Part shown: positions 1-7,757 of the stretch, one piece after another
Layout: every line of letters starts with the position of its first letter
How positions within the stretch are numbered: the stretch's first letter is position 1
Translations under genes and position numbers: made by a program
Assembly (NCBI GenBank): GCA_016839345.1
Contig: JAEOUL010000209.1
Coordinates: forward strand, 1-21,917
Reading direction: 5' to 3'
DNA: 21,917 nt
Origin: Candidatus Thorarchaeota archaeon
Lineage (GTDB): Archaea; Asgardarchaeota; Thorarchaeia; Thorarchaeales; Thorarchaeaceae
Notes under the pieces: model-generated
Databases searched by the model: none
Told to the model about the DNA's origin: nothing
What the model saw: only the letters and a program-made list of their open reading frames with translations

Positions 1-676
1 AAGTGCCCTTAATGTTTGTGAAAGCAAAAAGTCCTACATTAATCCCCATCTCATACATCTCTATAATGAACTCTGCTGCTTCTTTCTCAGTTTCTCCCAA
101 CCCTATTATGAGATGAGTGGTTACTCGGCCATCACCGAAAATCTCCATTGCATCCTTGAGACCTTTTCGATGAGTTTCCCATCGGTAGGCTGCACCTCGA
201 TGTTCACCTTTTATTTCCTCAAAGATTCCAGGTGTGCTCGCATCAAGCGCAATGCCAATATTTGAAACCCCAATTTCTTTCAGTCGAGTCATTTCATCTG
301 TTGAAATTGGATGGATCGCTACAGAGATTGGTAGCTTTGAAACCTTACGCATGGCACTTACGATTTCCAATACATCCTCTACAACTTCAGGATAGCAGAT
401 TGTCTGGATACATATTCTTCTGAATTGACCTGAGGAAGGCCAGTTTTCAATTACGTCATTGAGAGAGTATTCCGGCCAGGAGATTCGTGAGAGCCTATCT
501 GATGCTGAATTACTCTCTTTTGCTTGTGGACAAAAAGCGCAGTTTGCTTCACACCCTCCATCTCTAAAGGTCATGAAGAAAGCAGTTGTGAAATTAGGGT
601 CTCTGTCACCTGATTCTAGTCCAATCTGAATGGCTGTTCCCAATGATAGGCGAACTCTCTCAACCAACGTAATCAA
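1..676 (-). CDS. Radical SAM protein, biotin-synthase-like (partial, 3' end outside window)
   Basis: The reading frame stays open to the window edge. It carries a CxxxCxxC cluster (CEANCAFC, Cys42/46/49) followed by PQA, the [4Fe-4S]/SAM-binding loop of radical SAM enzymes of the BioB-related type. Later segments such as the GLGET stretch fit the TIM-barrel core. I start it at TTG 674-676 because the frame is closed by the previous gene's stop just upstream, no ATG lies before Met35, and residues 5-35 look like a real N terminus; an AGGT about 10 bases upstream can serve as ribosome site. It follows the M23-like gene by 12 bases, so the two are very likely co-transcribed. Archaeal lipoyl synthases LipS1/LipS2 belong to this BioB-related group, so a sulfur-insertion role is possible, but that is inference. 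The C terminus is not visible. Sure of radical SAM, unsure of substrate. Confidence 0.85.
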   Translation of the reverse strand, partial: MITLVERVRLSLGTAIQIGLESGDRDPNFTTAFFMTFRDGGCEANCAFCPQAKESNSASDRLSRISWPEYSLNDVIENWPSSGQFRRICIQTICYPEVVEDVLEIVSAMRKVSKLPISVAIHPISTDEMTRLKEIGVSNIGIALDASTPGIFEEIKGEHRGAAYRWETHRKGLKDAMEIFGDGRVTTHLIIGLGETEKEAAEFIIEMYEMGINVGLFAFTNIKGT

Positions 677-688
677 CTCTAATTTTAC

Positions 689-1657
689 CTAATCTGCTTT
701 AACCGTGTTGATGTTGTTAGTAAATCGGAGTTCGCAAACATCACCCTCGTCGAAGAGACCCTTGAATTGACCATATCTTCTAGGTATGAGAATCAACTGT
801 GGTGTTTTCTTCCTTGTATAATGCTTGGTATAAATGAAACATGAAAGACCACGAATCTCAGTATCATCCAAGAAGGGTGTGATGGACGGACCTCGGTCGA
901 AGAGACTCGCTCCAAGTTTTGTGTTTCGGATAGTACCTACAGGAGATTCCATCAGATGGATAAGAGTACCTTGAATGAGATTTGCAGCACCAATCACTCC
1001 TCCCAGTTTATAGTGCGAGAGACCCCCATCAAGAATACCTTGAGTTTTTCCATCACTAATAGCTGGAAGCCCCACTAGATTGTCGATTGTAGCAATCCCA
1101 AGATTTTTGGTGTAACCTATGATATAATCATCCTTTACTGAATTTACTAAAAGTTCAACCATCTCAGGAGTAGTGCTCGGTTCTTCCGGCCTAAATTGAT
1201 ATTCGAGAACAAGTGGATACGATCTGCTTGAACGATTAAATGACTCCAATGAGAGAATTTCGACGTGATAATGTGGTCCAGTCCAGAAATTAAAATAGCG
1301 CGAACGAATTGCCCTCCCTATCTGGTCTCCAAGAACAACAGTATCTCCTTCTGATACTTCGGGTTTGCAATGCATTATGCGAACGATGTCAGTATCTGAC
1401 TCCTCAGGAAGAATACCAATTCCAAAATCAAACTCAAACGTTGGGAACTTCTTTGGTCGACCCATTCGTATCTTCTTAATCATTACAATCCTACCAGATA
1501 CAGGAGCAATAATGTCACCTCCCCACTCCTGATGTCGAGGATAGACGTCTATGGCAGAACCAATATCGTGACTAATGTATGGACTATTGAAGTAGGAAAA
1601 GTAGGCATCTTCAGGAGCATGAATGTTGATTCCCGCTGCAGATCCAACAACACGCAT
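689..1657 (-). CDS. Cytosolic M23 (LytM)-fold protein with novel C-terminal half
   Basis: The N-terminal 140 residues match the M23/LytM beta-barrel. His30 and Asp37 sit in HDIGSAID; a GDIIAPVSG strand follows; IMHCKPEVSEGD and LGDQIG correspond to the MH...VSAGDxVxxGDQI segment of LytM; and GPHYHVE supplies His129 and His131, the HxH motif. All zinc-ligand positions are therefore present, although the first H-to-D spacing is wider than in LytM. There is no signal peptide or membrane helix, so the protein should be cytosolic, which is odd for a family best known for cutting peptidoglycan, absent in archaea. Residues 150-322 have no fold I recognise. The ATG at 1655-1657 follows GAGGTCAG, a good ribosome site. 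It lies 62 bases after the reductase gene and 12 bases before the radical SAM gene. Function unknown; hydrolase activity on a non-murein substrate, or a purely structural barrel, are both possible. Confidence 0.75.
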   Translation of the reverse strand: MRVVGSAAGINIHAPEDAYFSYFNSPYISHDIGSAIDVYPRHQEWGGDIIAPVSGRIVMIKKIRMGRPKKFPTFEFDFGIGILPEESDTDIVRIMHCKPEVSEGDTVVLGDQIGRAIRSRYFNFWTGPHYHVEILSLESFNRSSRSYPLVLEYQFRPEEPSTTPEMVELLVNSVKDDYIIGYTKNLGIATIDNLVGLPAISDGKTQGILDGGLSHYKLGGVIGAANLIQGTLIHLMESPVGTIRNTKLGASLFDRGPSITPFLDDTEIRGLSCFIYTKHYTRKKTPQLILIPRRYGQFKGLFDEGDVCELRFTNNINTVKAD

Positions 1658-1719
1658 TAATCTGACCTCTCAAAAATGGAAACGGCATGCTCCATTAATA
1701 GAGCATGCAACAATCACGC

Positions 1720-3090
1720 TTATGCCTCTTTGGCTGCTGTGTAAATCGGTACGAGTTTCTCTTTCCACGCATCCAAACCTTTTGGAGAAGATGGATACTC
1801 ACTATACACTCTACGGATATCGTTCATCAAGTTAGCAACTTTTGATACACGTAGCAGCAATGGTATCTTACCAAATCCAGCGACGAGACGTTTGAACTTC
1901 TCACCAGCTCCAAATTTGACTTCGCCGGTCATGGATGTATCAAGAAGATCGCTTGCCTTGATGACCTGCTTCTTGAAGGCAAAATCAATGTCTTCATTTG
2001 TAATATTAAGTAGGAACCATCTGAAGACATCGAGCGCAGCTTGCTTAGAACCATAACTCTTGTGATAACGTGGATTGTACTCCCAGAGAGCTTCAATAGA
2101 TGTATCATTCTTTTCTAGTGCTTCAGAAGCAACAATTCCAGCATGCGCACCACCCAGAAGTGATGAACCGATTCCCCCACCATGTATTGGATTCACCTGG
2201 CATGCCGCATCACCTACAAGCATGAAGTTATCATCCACCATTGTATCAATTGGTCTTCGAATTGGTGCCACTCCCCCACTGCTATCCACGACTTTAATTT
2301 CACCCCAAGTATCTATCCATGTCTTCTTCACAAAATCATACTGAATATCCTTTGGATTTCGATGTCCCTCAATGGTCATAACACCATTACCTACATTGAC
2401 TCGATTCCGTCCCTGAGGAAAGACCCATGTATAGCCCCCCAAGGTTTCATCCTGATTCCAGAAGATCTCAAGGATATCGGGGGTTTCGAAATTAAAATCT
2501 GGGGTTTCATAGATGTCACGCCAAGCTACCATTCGATCTTCACTTGCAATATGACGTTCAATAGGTGAGGTTTCAGGAAGTTGCATCCTGAGCATTCCAG
2601 TTGCACCTGTGGCATCAATGACTATTCGACCCTTAACAACATGTTCAGGTCCTCCATCTTTCGAGAGCTTGACACCGGCTACATTTCCATCAGTGAAGAC
2701 CAGATGCTTCACACGGGTCGAAGCCCACACCTCAGCTCCTTCCTTCTCAGCGAGTCCAACGAACCACTGACCCATCTTGAGTCTATTGAAAGACATCCCT
2801 GTCGTCGTGGGACCCTGCATTCTCAATCGATGTTCTCTATCCGGAGCGATAAGATCAATCCCATTTACTTCATACTCTACAATTCCTGATGGGAGTTCTG
2901 GAAGACCAACGAGCTCTCTCAGCTCTTCGATATGATGATTGCCTAAAGCATCCCCGCAGGTCTTATGTCCAATCTTGTCTCTTTCCTTTCTATCAATGAG
3001 AAGTACTGAATGACCTCTCTTTGCAAGCGTGTAAGCTGTGGTTGCGCCTCCAGTTCCAGCACCTGCTACAATAACATCATAATCCGTCAT
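1720..3090 (-). CDS. Geranylgeranyl reductase family FAD-dependent oxidoreductase
   Basis: A 456-residue flavoprotein of the archaeal geranylgeranyl reductase (GGR) family, which saturates the isoprenoid chains of membrane lipids or related prenyl substrates using FADH2. The N terminus has the Rossmann dinucleotide fold with GxGxxG (Gly10, Gly12, Gly15) and an acidic end to strand 2 (LLIDRK). KTCGDAL at 43-49 matches the conserved KxCGxxx segment of GGRs. YTWVFP at 220-225 is the family's substrate-cavity signature, and LVGDAACQVNP (291-301) with the following GGGI is the second FAD-binding motif. Length is normal for the family. The ATG lies 3 bases after the stop of the TrmB-type gene, and the AAGGT that serves it is inside that gene's last codons, so the two are translationally linked. 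It could act on quinone or other polyprenyl chains rather than on digeranylgeranylglycerophospholipid; sequence alone does not decide. Confidence 0.88.
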   Translation of the reverse strand: MTDYDVIVAGAGTGGATTAYTLAKRGHSVLLIDRKERDKIGHKTCGDALGNHHIEELRELVGLPELPSGIVEYEVNGIDLIAPDREHRLRMQGPTTTGMSFNRLKMGQWFVGLAEKEGAEVWASTRVKHLVFTDGNVAGVKLSKDGGPEHVVKGRIVIDATGATGMLRMQLPETSPIERHIASEDRMVAWRDIYETPDFNFETPDILEIFWNQDETLGGYTWVFPQGRNRVNVGNGVMTIEGHRNPKDIQYDFVKKTWIDTWGEIKVVDSSGGVAPIRRPIDTMVDDNFMLVGDAACQVNPIHGGGIGSSLLGGAHAGIVASEALEKNDTSIEALWEYNPRYHKSYGSKQAALDVFRWFLLNITNEDIDFAFKKQVIKASDLLDTSMTGEVKFGAGEKFKRLVAGFGKIPLLLRVSKVANLMNDIRRVYSEYPSSPKGLDAWKEKLVPIYTAAKEA

Positions 3091-3093
3091 GAA

Positions 3094-3837
3094 TCATACC
3101 TTCTTTGACATTTGCCACGTCTGTTCAAGAAAACCTTCGAGTTGCATCGAGATCAGAGGATTATCTGTCCAACCACACACACTCAGGTCTGGCATTGAAA
3201 TTAGAGCTTCCTCTGAATCAATCACTATATCGATAGCTAGAGTATCCTCCTTAATACGCTGTTGGAAGTTTGAAATCTTGAGGTCTGTCTGAGTTCCCAG
3301 TATAGAGCGCATCTTCACCCCTCGTTTAGCAGCTCCTCCCAATGCGGATAAAACAAAAGCACCAAGAGCGTCTAGTCTGGGTGCTACAAGGAGAATGGTG
3401 CTCTTTGCCCTTGAAATCATTGACAACATCTTTGACATCACATCACTGGTGCCCCGTATCGTGTAGATCAGTGCGGGGATAGTAGTGGTGGATACGCGTG
3501 TCTCTTGAAGTCGAGTAAGATCCTCAAACAACTGTTTCAGCTTTGAAGTCAAGATTTCTTTTAGATGTGAAAGTGGAGCAAACTGGTATACCTTGGGTCT
3601 TCCCTGCTGAACTACGACAAAACCTTTTCCAACCAGCGTATCGAGTACTGAATATAGATTAGCATGATGAATACCCGTTTCATCAGCCAAATCCGAAACT
3701 GTGACACTCTCCTTCGTGTTCAGAGCTAGAATCACTGCAGTTTCATGCGCTCCGAAACCCAACTCACGCAAGGTTGTGCTCGCTCTGATACTTAATTCAT
3801 CTGCGGTCTTCAAACTCGAAAGGTTCATTTTTGTCAT
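3094..3837 (-). CDS. TrmB-family transcriptional regulator
   Basis: About 247 residues. Residues 20-95 form a TrmB-type winged helix: LGFGAHETAVILAL, then the recognition segment SDLADETGIHHANLY, then a wing ending KVYQFAP. A helical linker (about 90-115) leads into a C-terminal PLD-like/TrmB effector domain (TIPALIYTIRG, STILLVAPR, KRGVKMRSILG), normally the ligand-sensing and dimerising part. I prefer ATG 3835-3837 over the TTG just before it. No ribosome site is evident, and a weak TATA-like TTTTAAGT lies around 3850-3860, so it may have its own leaderless transcript as well as being read from the agmatinase gene 28 bases upstream. It sits directly ahead of the reductase gene, so local control of agmatinase and/or reductase is the simple guess. 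Ligand unknown; the TrmB sugar specificity should not be assumed. Confidence 0.85.
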   Translation of the reverse strand: MTKMNLSSLKTADELSIRASTTLRELGFGAHETAVILALNTKESVTVSDLADETGIHHANLYSVLDTLVGKGFVVVQQGRPKVYQFAPLSHLKEILTSKLKQLFEDLTRLQETRVSTTTIPALIYTIRGTSDVMSKMLSMISRAKSTILLVAPRLDALGAFVLSALGGAAKRGVKMRSILGTQTDLKISNFQQRIKEDTLAIDIVIDSEEALISMPDLSVCGWTDNPLISMQLEGFLEQTWQMSKKV

Positions 3838-3867
3838 CAAATTATGTGCAATTACTACTTAAAACAA

Positions 3868-4827
3868 TTATGATTCCATCGCAAAACCAGTCAAGATTTC
3901 TTTGACAATGTCACGGGTTACAATAGATGTGACGCCTGTAGGATCAATTAATGGATTGAGTTCAACCACATCTGCAAACCGAACTTTGCCAGTTTCAAAT
4001 GTGGAACTGAGAAGCTCCACAAGGTCAATCATTGAGAGACCGCCTGATTCAGGATGACTCACTCCGGGCGCTACTTGTGGATTGAGAACATCAATGTCAA
4101 CAGTTAGGTATATGAAGTCTACCCGTTTTCCAATCTCTTTTACGCGTTTGTGAAACTGGCTCTTTGATGAAATAGGTGTCTTTGATCCCGTTATTTCTTC
4201 ACGTTGAATTGGAAGAGCAGACCGCAGATCATATGCAGCAATATCTTCAGTAAGCACTAGCTCATTATCAACCATCCTTCTGACACCAGTTGAGTGTGAT
4301 AACTGATATCCACCCATGTCAGAGTATAGGTCTGCATGTGCATCAAGAAGAACAAGTCCATATCGACCGGGTCGACCTCTCTTCAGACCCTTAAGTATTG
4401 GGTATGAAATGAAATGGTCGCCACCAAGGAAAAGAAGACGACTCTCTCTTGCTGCAAGTTTCGTGCATGCCTCGGAGATATCGATTACAGCCGCTTCAGG
4501 AAGTCTCAGAGTAATCTCTAAGTCACCCACATCCTCGAGCGTGAGTTTCTTTGTCAATGATACATCTATTGCATCCTTTCGTCCTATAGATAGAGGATAA
4601 CTATGAGATCGTTCGCTATCTGTTGCCTGACGAATTGCATCAGGTCCAAATCGGGGACCTGGTAGATAGCTTGAAGTCATATCATAAGGAACACCAATAA
4701 CTCCAACATCTGGGTCACCTGAGTCTGGAGCGGGTATGCCAAAGAAGGTTCGAGGCAATCTCAGATAACCATTGAGTTCATCCTTGAGAGGCATAGGCTC
4801 ATTGGGTCTGAATTTCATAATAAACAT
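3868..4827 (-). CDS. Agmatinase/arginase-family ureohydrolase
   Basis: A manganese ureohydrolase, probably agmatinase (agmatine to putrescine plus urea) or a relative acting on another guanidino compound. The metal motifs are clear: GGDH at 135-138, DAHAD at 162-166, and TVDIDVLNPQVAPGVSHPESGG at 242-263 with Asp244 and Asp246, followed by VVELNPLID (Glu289). Length (319) is normal. Two deviations stand out: the usual DxDxxDP reads DIDVLNP (Asp to Asn at 249), and the segment after DAHAD, usually rich in conserved His, reads LSHSTGVRR. The start could be ATG 4827 or ATG 4818. A TATA-like CTTTTACT at 4840-4848 lies about 26 bases before the second, which would suit a leaderless transcript starting MKFRP. 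First gene of the agmatinase, TrmB-like, reductase cluster, just past the terminator of the preceding pair. Confidence 0.87.
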   Translation of the reverse strand: MFIMKFRPNEPMPLKDELNGYLRLPRTFFGIPAPDSGDPDVGVIGVPYDMTSSYLPGPRFGPDAIRQATDSERSHSYPLSIGRKDAIDVSLTKKLTLEDVGDLEITLRLPEAAVIDISEACTKLAARESRLLFLGGDHFISYPILKGLKRGRPGRYGLVLLDAHADLYSDMGGYQLSHSTGVRRMVDNELVLTEDIAAYDLRSALPIQREEITGSKTPISSKSQFHKRVKEIGKRVDFIYLTVDIDVLNPQVAPGVSHPESGGLSMIDLVELLSSTFETGKVRFADVVELNPLIDPTGVTSIVTRDIVKEILTGFAMES

Positions 4828-4839
4828 GCTGAAGAAAGA

Positions 4840-4892
4840 GAGTAAAAGAAAGAGGTGTGAATCCCTGAGGAGAGTATTTCTCTCCTAGGGAT
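4840..4892 (-). terminator. Hairpin terminator after the secreted-protein gene
   Basis: ATCCCTGAGGAGAG (4861-4874) and CTCTCCTAGGGAT (4880-4892) form a 13-pair stem with one bulged G and a 5-base loop. Reading on the minus strand, the stem follows the stop of the 553-residue gene by 12 bases and is followed by a pyrimidine-rich tract with TTTCTTTT (down to about 4840). It separates that pair of genes from the agmatinase cluster. Confidence 0.75.
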
Positions 4893-4904
4893 CACAAATT
4901 GATA

Positions 4905-6566
4905 TTAGACTTGATATGTCCCGCTACTTCTTCCCCGTGCCATAAGTACGATGTTCACGACCGCACCTAGTGCAACTACACCACCCATTGCGAGGGTGAA
5001 TGGCATTCCATCTGTGAACATATCTTGTAAAAGACCAATGGGATCTGGACTGACAGTATAACCGTCAATGTGAGTTCTCTTGGAGAAAGTATTATTTCCA
5101 TAGTCATACTCAAGCACTGCTGGCGCGAAGGCATAAACGCCTTCATAAGCAAAGGTCACTGTATATGTTAAGACCAGTGTCCCTTCACCGGCTACCATCG
5201 CGGAACTACTGCTTGTTGTTCCTGTCACAGTGACTGAACTTGGGTATGTTGTTGTGAGTAGATCATCAACAAGAGAAACATTGTAGATAGGTTCAGTACC
5301 CTCATTTGTAACGGTTACAGTCACAACAGTTGATCCACCGGGTGTAGTTGTTCGAGGATCAAATGTTCGTTCTATTGTCACGAGAGGTGGAAAGTCACCC
5401 GCTTCAAAATTGAGGGTATAGTCGGGTACATCTGTGTAGGCGGTCGCATTCCAGAAGACGATACTTGCATTAGCATCATAGAATGTTCGGTTGAGAGCTT
5501 CATCCTCAGGAGAGTATGATGTTAAATTCATGTTCTCAGGGAGAAACGCAGCAACCAAAGATTGACCACTACTCAAACCATTGACGACACTTGTCGGAGG
5601 TTTATTTAGTAGATCTTCAAAGATGTCGAGATGATCCGAGGTAGTAGACAGGATCTGGTCTCCAATGTATCCCGCTGCAGCAATTGCCAAAGGACCATCA
5701 AGTGCAGGCATTTGCGACAAAAGAAATGAAGCAGGAGATGGCTCTCCGCCGCCACCAAAGCCTTCTATAAGGTCCATTAAATCGCCCATATCAGGCACTG
5801 CAAGAAGACCCGCGCCAGAGGCACGAGCTTTAGTGAAAACCTCTTCATCAATTGCTGAAATAAAACCACTTTGGTCCATCACGTCAAGAACACTACTGAT
5901 TGCATCCTCAAATGGATTAGTAACTTGGTAAATGAAGATATTTATCCCAGTGAATGGCAAATCAACTGGTTCTCCAACAAGCTCTGAAATGAAATCTTCA
6001 TCAATATGAAGATTCAGGAGCTCAGCAAAACTGAAATCAAAATTCGAATCGAGGTGAGATCGAATAGCAGCCATATTGGCTTGAGCTTCTGGATTGGGTA
6101 AGTCTATGAAGACATTAATCAACAGACTGAAGTCAGTACCAAGCATGTCAAAGATTGAGTCAATGCCAAATCCTCCTTCTCCAAATTGTTGAGCAGTGAA
6201 TATAGCACCATCACTGGAGGAGTTGAATAAACTACCCCCAACAAGGTCCAAAATGTATTCTATGAGTTCTCCTTGCGTCGCAATTAGTGCCATTACAACG
6301 CAACCATCATACATATCTGATGGGTCATCAAAACCTAGCGAAGCATCTGGAACACCCAGTTGTCCATAGATAACAGCTGGTGCTCCCTGCTCATCAATAG
6401 CAGTGAAGACTACCTCAGCTCCATTTTCAATAAGGTCGAAGAAGAACTCTTCACCTATGTCTTGAGCTAAAACTGCTGGACTACTGTTAGCAGCGTTAAC
6501 AGCTGGAATTGAGAACAAGAACCCAATTGCAATGATTACAAATGCGTGCTTTTTGTTCAGTTTCAT
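4905..6566 (-). CDS. Secreted, C-terminally membrane-anchored protein with DUF11/TRAP-beta-like Ig domain
   Basis: I place the start at ATG 6564-6566, inside a longer open frame, because GGAGG lies just upstream and the product then begins with a textbook signal peptide (MKLNKK, hydrophobic core, cleavage after PAVNA, residue 25). The mature region, about residues 26-400, is acidic, low in charge variety and unrecognised. Residues about 405-505 form an Ig-like domain of DUF11/CARDB type (TVTVTNEG, PIYNVSLVDDLL, then LVLTYTVTF and YAFAPAVLEYDYG). A single helix near 524-544 and a short basic tail (ARGR) end the protein. That order, Ig domain with YNVxLxDD then one C-terminal helix, is also the layout of the eukaryotic translocon-associated protein beta. 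The upstream gene's stop ends one base before this ATG, so the two are translated in tandem. Function unknown; probably at the cell surface. Confidence 0.7.
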   Translation of the reverse strand: MKLNKKHAFVIIAIGFLFSIPAVNAANSSPAVLAQDIGEEFFFDLIENGAEVVFTAIDEQGAPAVIYGQLGVPDASLGFDDPSDMYDGCVVMALIATQGELIEYILDLVGGSLFNSSSDGAIFTAQQFGEGGFGIDSIFDMLGTDFSLLINVFIDLPNPEAQANMAAIRSHLDSNFDFSFAELLNLHIDEDFISELVGEPVDLPFTGINIFIYQVTNPFEDAISSVLDVMDQSGFISAIDEEVFTKARASGAGLLAVPDMGDLMDLIEGFGGGGEPSPASFLLSQMPALDGPLAIAAAGYIGDQILSTTSDHLDIFEDLLNKPPTSVVNGLSSGQSLVAAFLPENMNLTSYSPEDEALNRTFYDANASIVFWNATAYTDVPDYTLNFEAGDFPPLVTIERTFDPRTTTPGGSTVVTVTVTNEGTEPIYNVSLVDDLLTTTYPSSVTVTGTTSSSSAMVAGEGTLVLTYTVTFAYEGVYAFAPAVLEYDYGNNTFSKRTHIDGYTVSPDPIGLLQDMFTDGMPFTLAMGGVVALGAVVNIVLMARGRSSGTYQV

Positions 6567-6567
6567 T

Positions 6568-7155
6568 TCAGAATTCCTCCTTTGGTCTGACAACTGCTCC
6601 AACGATAGCAGCCACAATTACAACTATGACCGGTGTTAAGAACCAGATCAATATCGGTAAGATGAGTGTTAATATTGCACTTGGGTCGAAACCGCCACCA
6701 CCACCAACGACTCCCGAAACAAGTGGTAAAATCTGATCAATCATATTTTGAATTAAATCAATTCCAAGAATGTAAATAATTGAAGATCCAGGTGGCACGA
6801 CAAATGAGCCAAGTGAAATGCCTGCTTGAAATATCAGATAAACACACAGGGCTATCAGAGCAAAACATGAGAGCCAAGTCACCAAACCAACTACAAAAGC
6901 TCCCTTCTTTGTTCCAGCCATCATTCCTCCAACGAAGCCGGCTACTGCCCATACTGCGATCATCGTGAAGTTACTCATAGGATTAACAAGTATAAGATTC
7001 ACCATGACCAATGTTGGCCTCAAATAATTACCAAATTGAGGCGCAAAAATGGCTATCAGATCTTCATAACCTTGAGGCAGTAGGAACCAACCTCCGAGGA
7101 GAACTATAGCTAAAGCAATGAGCCATCCAAAGTATTTGCTCGAAAATGATGAAAT
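6568..7155 (-). CDS. Polytopic membrane protein; probable non-canonical (ATT) or hidden start
   Basis: The frame from the TTG at 7021-7023 downward encodes several hydrophobic helices with a glycine-rich loop (VVGGGGGFDP) and a short basic end (RPKEEF). The frame stays open 48-53 more codons upstream, and this part is clearly protein-like: a membrane helix (WLIALAIVLLGGWFLLP) and a loop (QGYEDLIAIFAP). No ATG, GTG or TTG lies in that extension. A strong AAGGAGG at 7163-7169 sits 8 bases before ATT 7153-7155, the best-placed initiation codon, giving 195 residues. An ATG at 7157-7159 is only 3 bases from the GGAGG and is in another frame that stops after 16 codons. Either AUU initiation or a small sequence error is likely. 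It leads into the secreted-protein gene with a one-base gap. Function unknown; a partner of the secreted protein is the natural guess. Confidence 0.6.
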   Translation of the reverse strand: MSSFSSKYFGWLIALAIVLLGGWFLLPQGYEDLIAIFAPQFGNYLRPTLVMVNLILVNPMSNFTMIAVWAVAGFVGGMMAGTKKGAFVVGLVTWLSCFALIALCVYLIFQAGISLGSFVVPPGSSIIYILGIDLIQNMIDQILPLVSGVVGGGGGFDPSAILTLILPILIWFLTPVIVVIVAAIVGAVVRPKEEF

Positions 7156-7162
7156 AGCATAT

Positions 7163-7169
7163 ACCTCCT
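7163..7169 (-). promoter_or_regulatory. Strong ribosome-binding site deciding the 195-residue start
   Basis: AAGGAGG on the minus strand, 8 bases upstream of ATT 7153-7155. Its strength and spacing, together with the protein-like codons after it, argue that translation begins here and not at the TTG 130 bases further on. Confidence 0.6.
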
Positions 7170-7330
7170 TACTTGTAAGGTTCTAACTCTCATCTGCTGA
7201 TTAAACATTATTAACACTTTGGCCGATGTTTTCACTCGAAAAATCGGAAAAGCAATGTGATGATATCTAGCTAGGAATTAGTAAGAGAGATATAGTCCAA
7301 TTGCGGATGTTTCTCACGCTTAGCTTGGGT

Positions 7331-7338
7331 GTAATATG
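7331..7338 (+). promoter_or_regulatory. Putative TATA box for the winged-helix gene
   Basis: GTAATATG centred about 33 bases before the ATG at 7368, giving a predicted transcript start within about 10 bases of the start codon. The region 7156-7367 is the shared upstream space of two divergent units; a second TATA-like TTTAAT on the minus strand lies near 7200-7206. Confidence 0.4.
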
Positions 7339-7367
7339 CTCCAAAAGCGAGAAATCTATGTGTTCAA

Positions 7368-7757
7368 ATGAACACAAACAAGATAATAGTGGGTCGGCGG
7401 AAAGTGGAGAGTGACACCAATGACGCATCAGTGTATGAGTTAGTACAACTCATGGCATCTCTGAACGATACACGGAGAGCCATTTTGCTGGCATTAGCTC
7501 ATATCTACCCTCGAAGCGTTAGTGGTGTTCAATTAAGCCGACTCATCGGTTACAGTGGAAAATCAAGAAGTCTGTACAGGGGCGTGATCTCACACTTACA
7601 AGAGAACGAGATGATTCAGATAGACCAGCTCACTCCGAAGCTTTACGCGATTCGAATAAATAATGAGCATCCACTTCTATCTGTTCTCGTTGAACTTTGT
7701 AGAACGTATGGGAAACAATCGCAAAAAGTGTACGCAAAAGCGCTGGAGGAAGAGTGA
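7368..7757 (+). CDS. Small winged-helix DNA-binding protein
   Basis: 129 residues. About 25-105 read as a winged helix: helix 1 (DTRRAILLALAHIY), a VSGVQLSRLIGYSGKSRSLYR turn and recognition helix, then ISHLQENEMIQ and a short beta wing (KLYAIRI), ending in a C-terminal helix. There is no membrane segment or ligand domain. Arginine and lysine are dense in the recognition helix (GKSRSLYR), consistent with DNA contact. ATG 7368 was chosen because it lies just after a TATA-like site and no ribosome site is visible, as in a leaderless transcript. Its TGA is immediately followed by the ATG of a membrane protein, so the two form a pair. Likely a regulator; target unknown, though the divergent operon is an obvious candidate. 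Confidence 0.72.
   Translation: MNTNKIIVGRRKVESDTNDASVYELVQLMASLNDTRRAILLALAHIYPRSVSGVQLSRLIGYSGKSRSLYRGVISHLQENEMIQIDQLTPKLYAIRINNEHPLLSVLVELCRTYGKQSQKVYAKALEEE

Noticed and set aside
2075..2889. Plus-strand open frames across the reductase gene
   Set aside because: They lie opposite a clear flavoprotein gene, have no ribosome sites and have low-complexity, shadow-like composition.
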